The notes: a model not told the origin generated them from the letters alone. Counted from the first letter of the stretch, positions 51,750-59,520 are shown. The stretch is DNA of 64,000 bases from Chryseobacterium pennae (GCF_003385515.1 NZ_QNVT01000029.1:26633-90632); one strand, 5' to 3'. Numbers and translations are program-made.

Positions 51750-52199
51750 ATGTCAGAATTAAAAAAAAGGCTTTCCTCTATTCTTGAAAGTCCAAAACAT
51801 AATACAGAAGAGAAGCTTGAAAAAGTTTGTCATCTTTTAGATCAGGAAATCTCTTATTTCAACTGGACAGGATTCTATTTTAAAAATGGAGATAAAGATG
51901 AATTGATCTTAGGACCCTATGTAGGAGCACCCACAGACCATACCATTATCCCTTATGGGAAAGGAATCTGTGGCCAGGTTGCAGTATCCAATGAAACGTT
52001 CGTAGTACCGGATGTACATGAAGAGAGCAATTATTTAAGCTGTTCAATAGATACTAAAGCTGAAATTGTAGTTCCAATCTTTAAAGACGGGAAAAACATC
52101 GGTCAGATTGATATTGACTCTCATACGGTTGACCCTTTTACAGCTGAAGACCGTGAATTATTGGAGTGGCTTTGTAATGAGGTTTCAAAGGTTTTATAA
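51750..52199 (+). CDS. GAF-domain free methionine-(R)-sulfoxide reductase-like protein
   Basis: The 149-residue single GAF domain resembles fRMsr, which reduces free methionine-R-sulfoxide: YFNWTGFYF, IPYGKGICGQVA, FVVPDVHEESNYLSCSIDTKAEIVVPIF. Cys74 and Cys98 match the resolving and catalytic cysteines. The third one, which in E. coli sits ten residues before the first, is replaced by Asp64 here (GAPTDHTIIP). It probably still works with two cysteines. It follows the 475-residue gene by 11 bp and ends with a terminator. Confidence 0.82.
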   Translation: MSELKKRLSSILESPKHNTEEKLEKVCHLLDQEISYFNWTGFYFKNGDKDELILGPYVGAPTDHTIIPYGKGICGQVAVSNETFVVPDVHEESNYLSCSIDTKAEIVVPIFKDGKNIGQIDIDSHTVDPFTAEDRELLEWLCNEVSKVL

Positions 52200-52219
52200 T
52201 TGAAGTTTCAATAAAATAT

Positions 52220-52252
52220 AAACTCCGGCTTTTATAGCTGGAGTTTTTTTAT
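52220..52252 (+). terminator. Terminator after the fRMsr-like gene
   Basis: ACTCCGGC and GCTGGAGT (one G-U type pair) form a hairpin followed by T7. It separates this gene from the convergent cupin gene. Confidence 0.85.
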
Positions 52253-52255
52253 GTC

Positions 52256-52723
52256 TTATGGATTATTCGTAGTAATAACAAACATAATTAAAGGTTCATC
52301 CCCTGTATTTTCAATAGAATGATAGCCTATGGAATTGATGGCTGTAATATCTCCTTTTTGAAGTACTTTTTTACGCACTGCCCCTTCTGTTCCGGTTCTT
52401 TCCCGATATTCTCCTGTTCCATGTACTACAACATACAATTCTTCTTCGTTTCTTGCGTTGTGAGTGTGAAATCCCGATTCATCGCCATTATTCAGCAAAA
52501 CCATATAAGCAGCCAGGCGGTTATTAGCCAATTCATTCTGACCAAACATTTGTATCAAGTATACTGTTCCATTTCCACCATACATATTTTCACGTTTATC
52601 AATACGTGCGATAGTTCGCTCATCCTTTCCAAATGGCATTACATAAAGGTGGATATATCTCGAAACTTCCTGTATAACGTGATCAAATTCTGCTCCTTCG
52701 GATAATATAACAGTACCAGACAT
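52256..52723 (-). CDS. Cupin-domain protein
   Basis: The 155-residue protein has one cupin barrel with metal ligands in HTHNARNEEELYVVVHGTGEY (first motif) and LQKGDITAINSIGYHSIENTG (second motif). The substrate or ligand is unknown. It has no signal peptide. It is transcribed alone, leftward, into the shared terminator region. Confidence 0.85.
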   Translation of the reverse strand: MSGTVILSEGAEFDHVIQEVSRYIHLYVMPFGKDERTIARIDKRENMYGGNGTVYLIQMFGQNELANNRLAAYMVLLNNGDESGFHTHNARNEEELYVVVHGTGEYRERTGTEGAVRKKVLQKGDITAINSIGYHSIENTGDEPLIMFVITTNNP

Positions 52724-52941
52724 GTATTTTAAATATTAATGAAGAACAATGTACCAAAAATTACAGAATAAGACAAGAAACAATTTTTATGAAAGATATT
52801 TTCTATCACAATAGTAAGAGCTTTATGTTTAGACTGTAATATAAAGTAAACCGTAGATTTTCAAAACTTAAGTGTACTTCTCAGCCGGTTAGTAGCCTCT
52901 TAAAAATAACTAAAGTATTAAAAACTTTTGTGGTTAAGCAA
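52724..52941. other. Intergenic gap between the cupin and metal-receptor genes
   Basis: AT-rich, no frame and no clear hairpin. It probably holds the promoter of the leftward cupin gene and the end of the metal-receptor transcript. Confidence 0.4.
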
Positions 52942-53679
52942 TCAAAGTTGCATCGAATGAATTTCAGAAATCAGTTCTTTAAAGTAATGTTCACATTTCG
53001 CAATATGAGTTCCGTACCACGAAAAGGCTTCACCATCTACAATCATTATTTTTTTATCAGAATAAAAGACACGGAGTTCTTCAATATGTTTCTCTTTAAA
53101 TGGAAACGGTTCAGAAGATAACATGATCACCTCTGCTTTCTCCAGGTCTTCAGCCGTAATTTCCGGGTAGCGGGTCTTATCTTTAAAAATATTTTCAAAA
53201 CCTATTTCCGTTAGTATTTTATGAATAAATGTATCCGAACCAACGGTCATATACGGGTTATTCCAGATGAGATAAGCTGTTTTTACAGGAGTATCGAGTT
53301 TAGATTGATTGAAGATCTCGTAAATTTTAAGATTAAAAAGTTGAGCTCTTTCCTCTTTTCCTAAAAGCTTTCCAAGGTTTTTAAGCAGGTAATAATTGTC
53401 TTCGATAGTTTCTATGTTGGTGACCATAACCTTGAAGTCATTCATTAATGCTTCTACCTGTTCCTTGACATTTTCTTCTTTATTCGCGAGAATTAAATCC
53501 GGTTGGAGAGCCTTGATTTTATCAATATTAATATTTTTTGTTCCCCCAATTACCGGAACATTCTTTATCTTTTCTTCGGGATGGATACAGAATTTTGTTC
53601 GCCCGATAATTTCATTTTCAGTAAGGCCCAAATCAAATAACGCCTCTGTGATGGATGGTACTAAAGAGATCACTTTCAT
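52942..53679 (-). CDS. BtuF-like helical-backbone metal-receptor protein
   Basis: The 245-residue protein resembles the BtuF/FepB class of substrate-binding proteins: KVISLVPSITEALFDLGLTENEIIGRTKFC, IKALQPDLILANKEEN, and AEVIMLSSEPFPF. It has no signal peptide, so unlike transport receptors it appears cytoplasmic. Close homologues are widespread and of unknown role; cobalamin or haem binding is possible. It is in the same direction as mgtE, 68 bp away. Confidence 0.82.
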   Translation of the reverse strand: MKVISLVPSITEALFDLGLTENEIIGRTKFCIHPEEKIKNVPVIGGTKNINIDKIKALQPDLILANKEENVKEQVEALMNDFKVMVTNIETIEDNYYLLKNLGKLLGKEERAQLFNLKIYEIFNQSKLDTPVKTAYLIWNNPYMTVGSDTFIHKILTEIGFENIFKDKTRYPEITAEDLEKAEVIMLSSEPFPFKEKHIEELRVFYSDKKIMIVDGEAFSWYGTHIAKCEHYFKELISEIHSMQL

Positions 53680-53747
53680 ATTTTAAAGATATGAAAATAT
53701 ATAAGTTGTAGGGTAATAACTGAGGTTAATCTGACAAAGTAAAGAAA

Positions 53748-55070
53748 CTAGAGAAGTCTTCCGGTTAAGAAAAATCCAGCTACTGTAAAATAGATGATTA
53801 ATCCGGTAACATCTACTAAGGTTGCTACAAATGGAGCAGAGGATGTAGCAGGGTCAAGTTTTAATTTCTTTAAGACAAATGGAATCATAGAACCTGATAA
53901 AGTTCCCCATAGCACAATGGCAATTAAAGAAATAGATACACTGAGTCCTACATATACCCAATATTGGCCATAATCAAAAAGACCAATTTTCTGCCAAAGC
54001 ATAATCCTGATAAAACCAATAAGTCCCAAAATAGCCCCCAGACATAATCCGGAGATGATTTCTTTCCTCATAACGTACCACCAGTCTTTAAGATTGATCT
54101 CCTGAAGGGCCATTGCGCGGATAATCAATGTTGCAGCCTGCGATCCTGAATTCCCACCACTGGAAATAATTAACGGGACAAATAAGGCAAGAACAACAGC
54201 TTTTTCAATTTCTTTATCAAAATACCCCATTGCTGAAGCCGTCAGCATTTCCGAAACAAATAAAATGATCAGCCAGGTTGCCCTTTTTTTAATCATTTCT
54301 GTCCATGAAGTTTGAGTGTAGGGAAGGTCTAGTGCTTCCAATCCCCCGAACTTCTGAATATCTTCCGTATTCTGTTGTTCAATCTGATCCAGGATGTCAT
54401 CAATGGTTACAATTCCAACCAAAACTCCCGCTTCCGTAATAATAGGAAGAGCGCCACGGTCATATTTTTCAAAATACGTTACCGCATCTTCTTTCGAGGT
54501 GGTTGTGGTAATCGCTACAAAGTGATTATCTGTAATGTCAGACACCAAAGTATCTTCCTCTTCCAGTAACAAAGTACCGATAGCAAGGTCGTCAATCAGG
54601 CGGTTTCTTTCATCCACTACATACAGGTAATTCATGGTTTCCACTCTTTTCCCTACCTTTTTGATCTGTTGAAGACATCGTTTTACACTCCATTCCTTAC
54701 GGATCTGAATGTAATAAGGGGTCATCAGACGGGCAATAGAATCAGAATTATAGCCTAATAGCTTCAGGGCAATCCTCCTTTCCTGTGGATTAAGATGATT
54801 GATAGAATACTTGATCAGCTCATCGGGAAAGTCCTCAAAAAGAGCAGTCCTGTCATCGGGAGTCATAGCATTCAGAATTTCTGAAACCTCGTCGCTTCCT
54901 ATACTTCTGATCGTATCTTCCTGAAAGTCCGGGTCAAGATGAGAAAAAACCTCTGCTTTGTACTCTTTAGGAACCTTCAGAAACGCGAGCAGTCGCTCGT
55001 CAGCTGGAAGTTCGCTGAGAGTTTCGGCAATATCGGCAGGATTGAAGATAAGTTCGTCTCTAGAATTCAA
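53748..55070 (-). CDS. mgtE: Magnesium transporter MgtE
   Basis: MgtE is a gated magnesium channel of the inner membrane. The 440-residue protein has the cytosolic N domain (about 1-125), two CBS domains (about 135-245) and five helices (265-440), with the family motif IISSGGNSGSQAATL (301-315) and a conserved Asp in APFVATLVDVTG. The start used is TTG at 55070; a stop codon lies just upstream in frame and no closer ATG exists. The N domain and CBS pair sense cytosolic magnesium. Confidence 0.92.
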   Translation of the reverse strand: MNSRDELIFNPADIAETLSELPADERLLAFLKVPKEYKAEVFSHLDPDFQEDTIRSIGSDEVSEILNAMTPDDRTALFEDFPDELIKYSINHLNPQERRIALKLLGYNSDSIARLMTPYYIQIRKEWSVKRCLQQIKKVGKRVETMNYLYVVDERNRLIDDLAIGTLLLEEEDTLVSDITDNHFVAITTTTSKEDAVTYFEKYDRGALPIITEAGVLVGIVTIDDILDQIEQQNTEDIQKFGGLEALDLPYTQTSWTEMIKKRATWLIILFVSEMLTASAMGYFDKEIEKAVVLALFVPLIISSGGNSGSQAATLIIRAMALQEINLKDWWYVMRKEIISGLCLGAILGLIGFIRIMLWQKIGLFDYGQYWVYVGLSVSISLIAIVLWGTLSGSMIPFVLKKLKLDPATSSAPFVATLVDVTGLIIYFTVAGFFLTGRLL

Positions 55071-55175
55071 AACGTGAAATTTTTAAGATATGCAAAAATA
55101 ATTCAAATTTTTAAGACTGAGCAATAAACTGGGAAATTTAAGGATTTATTAAAGTCTCAGACTGGAAAACAGCAT

Positions 55176-55201
55176 TAAAAAACACCCACCGAGGCGGATG
55201 T
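55176..55201 (-). terminator. Terminator of peptide unit 3 (leftmost)
   Basis: Read leftward, ACATCCGCC pairs with GGTGGGTGT (G-U pairs included) and is followed by T6. It lies 28 bp beyond the stop of the leftmost peptide gene. Confidence 0.75.
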
Positions 55202-55228
55202 TAAAAATTAAATTTAAAAAATATCCTT

Positions 55229-55405
55229 TTAATCAAGAATAATAGGTTCGCATTCTATAATAGGAGAGGGATGGCAGAAGCCTCCGATACAGCATTCTCC
55301 ATAATCACATTTAGGATAGCTACTTCTGCATTTTTTCATTTGCAGGCTTCCTTTTATTTCTGTTTGCTCCTTTCTGCTAAGTTTTTTAAGATTTGAATTT
55401 TTCAT
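55229..55405 (-). CDS. Cysteine-rich leader peptide, array member 1
   Basis: The 58-residue frame reads leftward. The leader is MKNSNLKKLSRKEQTEIKGS, the most diverged of six: GS replaces GG. The core has eight Cys residues with a C-x3-CC-like pattern (YGECCIGGFC). Like the other five, it fits a ribosomally made, secreted natural-product or bacteriocin-like precursor. It is the second gene of a two-gene unit with member 2. Confidence 0.75.
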   Translation of the reverse strand: MKNSNLKKLSRKEQTEIKGSLQMKKCRSSYPKCDYGECCIGGFCHPSPIIECEPIILD

Positions 55406-55435
55406 GAGGATTGATTTTTCATTAAAATTTCAAAA

Positions 55436-55579
55436 TTAATCTTCAAAACAGATGTATTCCATACAAACACCTTTGCAGCACATTCCGAAAATACATTGCG
55501 AATGTTCTGTACATTTTGTAAGACCTGCTCCCTTAATTTGTTTTGCCGTTTCTCTACTGATTTTCTTTAGATTTTTCAT
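55436..55579 (-). CDS. Cysteine-rich leader peptide, array member 2
   Basis: The 47-residue peptide has leader MKNLKKISRETAKQIKGAG and a core of six cysteines with the pattern C-x6-C-x4-CC-x3-C-x5-C. Cleavage is expected after the GA/GG-like pair. A conserved upstream box (55601-55656) precedes it. It is the first gene of a unit that ends at the 55176 terminator. Confidence 0.8.
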   Translation of the reverse strand: MKNLKKISRETAKQIKGAGLTKCTEHSQCIFGMCCKGVCMEYICFED

Positions 55580-55600
55580 AGTTTTTTAGATTTAAATGTT

Positions 55601-55656
55601 ATACTAAAATAATAAATGTTTTCTAATTATTCATTGAATGGTGAAAATATTTATTT
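55601..55656 (-). promoter_or_regulatory. Upstream box copy A of the peptide array
   Basis: This 56-bp segment matches 56252-56308 and 56561-56616 closely. The shared core, read leftward, includes TTTTCAC, AATGAATAATT and TATTTTAG. The last is a near-match to the -7 box, so the unit carries its own promoter. Confidence 0.75.
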
Positions 55657-55693
55657 AAATATAAGTGTTTGGTTTTTATTGTTTTGTATAATT

Positions 55694-55718
55694 TAAAAAG
55701 CATCTGTAAAACAGATGT
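55694..55718 (-). terminator. Terminator of peptide unit 2
   Basis: CATCTGT and ACAGATG form a stem; read leftward it is followed by a short T-run. It lies 16 bp beyond the stop of member 3. The stem word CATCTG is shared with the 56350 terminator. Confidence 0.75.
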
Positions 55719-55733
55719 TATAGTAGTTGATCT

Positions 55734-55880
55734 TTATTCCATCATACAAGGATTGAGAACACATACATTTTGGCAGCAAGCTCCACCAGGACATTGAAAA
55801 TGTTCTGTACATCTTTTGATAATTCCGCTGCCTTGAATTTGTTTTTGCGCTTGTCTGTTGATTTTCTTTAAATTTTTCAT
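55734..55880 (-). CDS. Cysteine-rich leader peptide, array member 3
   Basis: The 48-residue peptide has leader MKNLKKINRQAQKQIQGSG. The core has six cysteines (RCTEHFQCPGGACCQNVCVLNPC), with CC in the same place as in the other members. It is the last of three genes in unit 2. The gap to the next gene upstream is 35 bp. Confidence 0.8.
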   Translation of the reverse strand: MKNLKKINRQAQKQIQGSGIIKRCTEHFQCPGGACCQNVCVLNPCMME

Positions 55881-55915
55881 GTGATTTGTTTTTGAATAGT
55901 TTATAATGATTTATT

Positions 55916-56056
55916 TTATTCCATACAGATAAATGGAGAACAAATGCCATTGCAACACCATCCTGCAGCACATGGATTGAATTCACTACACCTTTCAGTT
56001 GAACCGCCATTAATTTGACTTGCTCTTGCTCTGCTGATTTTCTTTAGTTTTTTCAT
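55916..56056 (-). CDS. Cysteine-rich leader peptide, array member 4
   Basis: The 46-residue peptide has leader MKKLKKISRARASQINGG, with a true double glycine at 17-18. The core has six cysteines with C-x6-C-x5-CC-x3-C-x5-C spacing. It is the middle gene of unit 2, with no own upstream box. Confidence 0.82.
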   Translation of the reverse strand: MKKLKKISRARASQINGGSTERCSEFNPCAAGWCCNGICSPFICME

Positions 56057-56088
56057 AGTAATAGATTTAAAATGATACTTACAGTAGG

Positions 56089-56232
56089 TTAATTAATCAT
56101 ACATCTTTGAGGTTTACAAACTCCCTGACAACACCATCCGATGCTGCATGGAATGTTTTCTCCACACTTTGGAGCAAATCCTCCATTGATTTGCTTAGCA
56201 GCTTCTCTGCTGATTTTCTTTAAATTTTTCAT
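56089..56232 (-). CDS. Cysteine-rich leader peptide, array member 5
   Basis: The 47-residue peptide has leader MKNLKKISREAAKQINGG and a core with six cysteines (PKCGENIPCSIGWCCQGVC and a later Cys). This is the closest to the consensus of the group. It is the first gene of unit 2 and is preceded by upstream box copy B. Confidence 0.85.
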   Translation of the reverse strand: MKNLKKISREAAKQINGGFAPKCGENIPCSIGWCCQGVCKPQRCMIN

Positions 56233-56251
56233 AGATTTTAGATTAAAATGT

Positions 56252-56308
56252 AAATCTAAAATAGTAAATAATTTCTAATTATTCATTGTTTAGTGAAAAT
56301 ATTTAGTT
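56252..56308 (-). promoter_or_regulatory. Upstream box copy B of the peptide array
   Basis: Second copy of the box described at 55601-55656, starting 19 bp upstream of the member 5 start codon. The phrase TTCTAATTATTCATTG is identical in copies A and B. Confidence 0.75.
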
Positions 56309-56349
56309 GTAAATCAGTAAGTTGTATTTGTTTTTTATGTTTGTGTTAT

Positions 56350-56377
56350 AAAAAAAGCATCTGCAAAAACAGATGCT
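56350..56377 (-). terminator. Terminator of peptide unit 1
   Basis: AGCATCTG and CAGATGCT form a perfect 8-bp stem; read leftward it is followed by TTTTTT. It lies 18 bp beyond the stop of member 6. Confidence 0.85.
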
Positions 56378-56394
56378 GAATGTATTTTTATTTT

Positions 56395-56541
56395 CTAATC
56401 TATTATAGGGCACATGTAGGGACTGCAAGCGCCATCACAACACCATCCTATTGTACATGGTCTTGTATTGCTACATCTTGCAATAGCTCCTCCATTAATT
56501 TGCTTTGCTGCTTCTCTGTTGAGTTTTTTTAAATTTTTCAT
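56395..56541 (-). CDS. Cysteine-rich leader peptide, array member 6
   Basis: The 48-residue peptide has leader MKNLKKLNREAAKQINGG and a core with six cysteines (ARCSNTRPCTIGWCCDGAC, then one more Cys). It is alone in unit 1, with its own upstream box copy C and terminator. No transporter, protease or modifying enzyme for these peptides lies inside the window. Confidence 0.85.
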   Translation of the reverse strand: MKNLKKLNREAAKQINGGAIARCSNTRPCTIGWCCDGACSPYMCPIID

Positions 56542-56952
56542 AGATTTTTGGTTTTAATGCCAATCTAAAATAGTAAATATTTTTCAATTATTCATTAATT
56601 GGTGAAAATATTTATCTGAAAACCAGTTAAGTGTGTAATGTTTTGTGGTTTTTGAATTTTGGGAAGTGAATTTTGAATCAATGTTGAAATATTCCATCAG
56701 TGACAATTTTATCGAAGATAAAATCCTTGTGCCCTAAAAATAGATTAGTTGTAAATCATCTTGTGTCTTAGCGTTTACCAACAGCACAAAAACAATAAGT
56801 AACAACGAATTTACATAAGAATTGAAAAAAAGAGAAAATTAGAATCATCCGTCATTGAAGATTCATATGTGAAGACCAATTGCTCATTGATAATTTATCC
56901 AATAGAAGTAAGGTAAACTGAACTTTAAATTTAAAATTTTAAGCCTTAAACT
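56542..56952. other. Intergenic region to the right of the peptide array
   Basis: 56561-56616 holds upstream box copy C of the peptide array. The rest, 56630-56950, has no frame or hairpin I can support. The phrase TTGTGTCTTAGCGTTTACC near 56760 looks like a dispersed intergenic repeat of this group. Confidence 0.5.
56561..56616 (-). promoter_or_regulatory. Upstream box copy C of the peptide array
   Basis: Third copy of the box, in front of member 6. Copies A, B and C stand at nearly the same distance from their start codons (about 20 bp). Confidence 0.75.
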
Positions 56953-57501
56953 TTACAGTTCCGCTTCAGTAGGCTTCAGCTTTCTAAGCTTTTTAATAAT
57001 GCCTTTAATGGCTCCTTCCGTACCTATTTTAACGGAATTTACGGTAGAACCAAGAAGACGCATATTTTTACGGTAGGTATCATGATCCGTTTCCGTTACT
57101 AAATTTCCATCAGCTCCGAAAAGTTTCATGCTGACCACCACCTGATTGGAGAAAACATACTTTCCAAAACCTACTTTGAAGTAACGTACTTTGGAAACAA
57201 TTGCAAAATCAGCGTCGTTATTGGAGCAGTAGTCCACAATGGTCTGTTTGTCTATGCTGTCGAAGGGAACTTGTACTTCTGCACGGAGCATTTTATTTTT
57301 TCTGCTACTGAAATTGTCGGAAACAACATCAAAGAATGCATTGTTGGTAGGTTCCTTTATTTCATCAATATCAGGCTCTACCTCGGGATTGAAGTATAGA
57401 ACTTTTTTTATTTTATCATCGGCATTTTTCTGTGCTTTTACTGAAGTAAAGCCAATGAATAAAAAAGTTGTAACGGCTGTAAAGAATATAATTTTTCTCA
57501 T
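56953..57501 (-). CDS. Secreted protein of unknown function
   Basis: The 182-residue product has a signal peptide (cleaved near SVKAQK) and a periplasmic alpha/beta part with ADFAIVSKVRYFKVGFGKYVFSNQVVVSMKLFGADGNLV, reminiscent of CsgG/LpoB-like folds, but this is too weak to call. It reads leftward, toward the peptide array. It has no visible partner. Confidence 0.65.
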   Translation of the reverse strand: MRKIIFFTAVTTFLFIGFTSVKAQKNADDKIKKVLYFNPEVEPDIDEIKEPTNNAFFDVVSDNFSSRKNKMLRAEVQVPFDSIDKQTIVDYCSNNDADFAIVSKVRYFKVGFGKYVFSNQVVVSMKLFGADGNLVTETDHDTYRKNMRLLGSTVNSVKIGTEGAIKGIIKKLRKLKPTEAEL

Positions 57502-57608
57502 TTGTAATTCGAATGCAAAATTACTGCCTTTTCGTTGAATTGTGTAAAATTTATTAAGAAATTTTTAACATTTTTTTCTATCAAATTTGATACATGAAAT
57601 CAATAATG

Positions 57609-57639
57609 TTTGCAGATTCAAAAAATAGTCGTAATTTTG
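57609..57639 (+). promoter_or_regulatory. Consensus promoter of rpsO
   Basis: TTTG (57609-57612), exactly 19 bases, then TAATTTTG (57632-57639) match the Bacteroidota housekeeping consensus. The rpsO ATG lies 35 bp later. Confidence 0.9.
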
Positions 57640-57674
57640 CACCCGTTACATAATAATCATTAAACAATATTGGA

Positions 57675-57944
57675 ATGTACTTAACAACAGACAAAAAGCA
57701 GGAAATTTTCGCACAACACGGGAAATCTGCACAAGACACAGGAAGCGCAGAAGGACAAATCGCTCTTTTCACTTTCAGAATTAATCACTTATCTCAACAC
57801 CTAAAGGCTAACCGTCACGATTTCAACACAGAGAGATCTCTAGTGAAATTAGTAGGTAAGAGAAAAAGTTTATTAGATTACCTTAAGAAAAAAGATATCG
57901 CAAGATATAGAGCAATTATTGCTGCATTAGGACTAAGAAAATAA
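57675..57944 (+). CDS. rpsO: 30S ribosomal protein S15
   Basis: S15 binds 16S rRNA in the platform of the small subunit. The 89-residue sequence is complete: EIFAQHGKSAQDTGSAEGQIALFTFRINHLSQHLKANRHDF, then SLVKLVGKRKSLLDYLKKKDIARYRAIIAALGLRK. It has a perfect promoter and a strong terminator, so it is a single-gene unit here. pnp, usually the next gene in many bacteria, is 3.4 kb away. Confidence 0.97.
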   Translation: MYLTTDKKQEIFAQHGKSAQDTGSAEGQIALFTFRINHLSQHLKANRHDFNTERSLVKLVGKRKSLLDYLKKKDIARYRAIIAALGLRK

Positions 57945-57964
57945 TCTATAAAGATTTTCAAAAT

Positions 57965-57990
57965 AAAGCAACTTCGAAAGAGGTTGCTTT
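57965..57990 (+). terminator. Terminator after rpsO
   Basis: AAAGCAACTTC and GAGGTTGCTTT close around a GAAA tetraloop and are followed by a T-run. Confidence 0.9.
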
Positions 57991-58152
57991 TTTTGTTGTA
58001 TACCATCTGATATAAAGTTGAAATGTAACCCCTCATTACTTTTTTTTTATATCCTATTTTCTACGCAAAAAGACTGCGCATTATCTTTGTTATTTTGGAT
58101 TATCAAAAAATAAATAATCTGAAAATAGGAGTAACATAAAACTAATACAATT

Positions 58153-58923
58153 ATGAAAATACGTTTCAAAGACAAAGAAGTAGCTAGAAGTGTAAACGCG
58201 CTTCAGAACGAATATAAAGTTGTTGCTAAAGAAAAAGATCGTCAGGGTGAATATGTTTATACCTATTTTAATGATGAACTGCATGTAATGAAAACATCAG
58301 GTGATCATATAGAAATTACCGATGATGATATGTCTGATATGATACAGAGAAATGATCTTGGTTTTGGAAACGAATTTTATATTAATGAGTTTTTTATACA
58401 ATTATTACCTGTAAATAATGGACATCTTATAAATATAAGCCATATTTGGTCTGCAAGTAAGGTGTTCAGGTACTTCGAAAAATATAATTATCAAATTCCA
58501 GATTCTTATAGAGATAAAGCTTTGAACGAAAATTATAAAATAGGTCTTATTGAAGGTTTTCTGATGGCTATAAAACCTTATATGGAAAGGAAATTTACGG
58601 GTGGAAATTATTTTGAAAGTTTTGAATTCTACAAAGGAAAAGCAATCTCGGAAATTGAGCTTAATATTAATGATAGCCTTGAAGAACTGAATGTATCAGA
58701 ATATAAAGAACTTTTGAAAAATTTTATAGAAAAATATTTACATGATACTGAGGAAAATACCTCCAACTCCAAAGCATTTTCGAATACACTTTTTGCCTTG
58801 ATTGATAGTCTTTTTATTTACGATATTACCCGTATTTTTTCCTATAAAACCTTCTATAATAATTGTTTTGTCATAGAACATCAGAATGAGTATTACTATC
58901 TGAAGCAGTTTTGGTGGGGATAA
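58153..58923 (+). CDS. Hypothetical protein, 256 residues
   Basis: I do not recognise it. It is soluble, helical and Tyr/Phe-rich (YMERKFTGGNYFESFEFYKGKAISEIE), without a signal peptide. It is 208 bp after rpsO and convergent with a DUF4260 gene (4 bp apart). Its position inside the usual rpsO-pnp interval suggests a later insertion. Confidence 0.6.
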   Translation: MKIRFKDKEVARSVNALQNEYKVVAKEKDRQGEYVYTYFNDELHVMKTSGDHIEITDDDMSDMIQRNDLGFGNEFYINEFFIQLLPVNNGHLINISHIWSASKVFRYFEKYNYQIPDSYRDKALNENYKIGLIEGFLMAIKPYMERKFTGGNYFESFEFYKGKAISEIELNINDSLEELNVSEYKELLKNFIEKYLHDTEENTSNSKAFSNTLFALIDSLFIYDITRIFSYKTFYNNCFVIEHQNEYYYLKQFWWG

Positions 58924-58927
58924 TCAA

Positions 58928-59287
58928 TTAGTCTTTGTTTTTTCCAATCTTCCCCAAATGTGTATTCTGAAAACTATCAGGATACTTTAATCCATATCCT
59001 AATATCCTGTCAAATGCAGAATGGGCAAATAATATAGTACCAATCATCTGTAAATAAGGGATGGATAAGGTAATCCCAGCAATATATACAATGATTGCCA
59101 CACCCAAATGATGGAAAAGATTGTAACAAAATGCTCCTACTTTATTATTAATAGTGTATCCGAGCATGGAAATATCAGGAGCCAGAAATAATCCGGCAAA
59201 CCACCACCATGAGTACCCTGTTTGAGAAAAAGCAAAGATTCCAAGGGCTAAAAAGGCAGCATATTCAAGTTTTAATTGGATTTTCAT
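58928..59287 (-). CDS. DUF4260 membrane protein
   Basis: The 119-residue protein has three or four hydrophobic helices and the DUF4260 pattern LAPDISMLGYTINNKVGAFCYNLFHHLGVA and HSAFDRILGYGLKYPDSFQNTHLG. The function of the family is unknown. It is a single gene, leftward. Confidence 0.85.
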   Translation of the reverse strand: MKIQLKLEYAAFLALGIFAFSQTGYSWWWFAGLFLAPDISMLGYTINNKVGAFCYNLFHHLGVAIIVYIAGITLSIPYLQMIGTILFAHSAFDRILGYGLKYPDSFQNTHLGKIGKNKD

Positions 59288-59464
59288 CAGAGTAAGATTT
59301 TAAGTGTTTTGTAAATATGTCGAAATCTCAGGAATAAAGTTACATATGGTGATTTGTGAACCAAAGCATTCGTGCATTTGTGGCTGAAAAATAATATTAG
59401 AAAATGCTGAGATATTAAGATTTTAGAGTATTAGGTAGTCTTTAAGGCATATAGATTATGTGGT

Positions 59465-59503
59465 AAAAAACAGGCTGCCTCATGATGAAACAGCCTGTTT
59501 TTT
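59465..59503 (-). terminator. Bidirectional terminator left of the FucP-type gene
   Basis: AAAAACAGGCTG and CAGCCTGTTTTT form a 12-bp perfect stem, with A-run on the left and T-run on the right. It ends the FucP-type transcript on the minus strand. It belongs to the same hairpin family as 20424-20456 and 44535-44568. Confidence 0.8.
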
Positions 59504-59520
59504 ATGTCGTAGTGTACTAT

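Noticed and set aside
52930..53121. A 63-codon rightward frame near 53 kb
   Set aside because: It is antisense to the end of the metal-receptor gene and has no independent support.
55693..56010. A 105-codon leftward frame across the peptide array
   Set aside because: It reads through members 3 and 4 in a different frame from the cysteine-rich peptides, lacks the leader pattern and is a shadow.
55229..56541. CRISPR array as an explanation for the repeated units at 55.2-56.6 kb
   Set aside because: The repeated parts are start-codon leaders and upstream boxes of unequal length and spacing, with coding cores between them. No uniform repeat/spacer structure exists.
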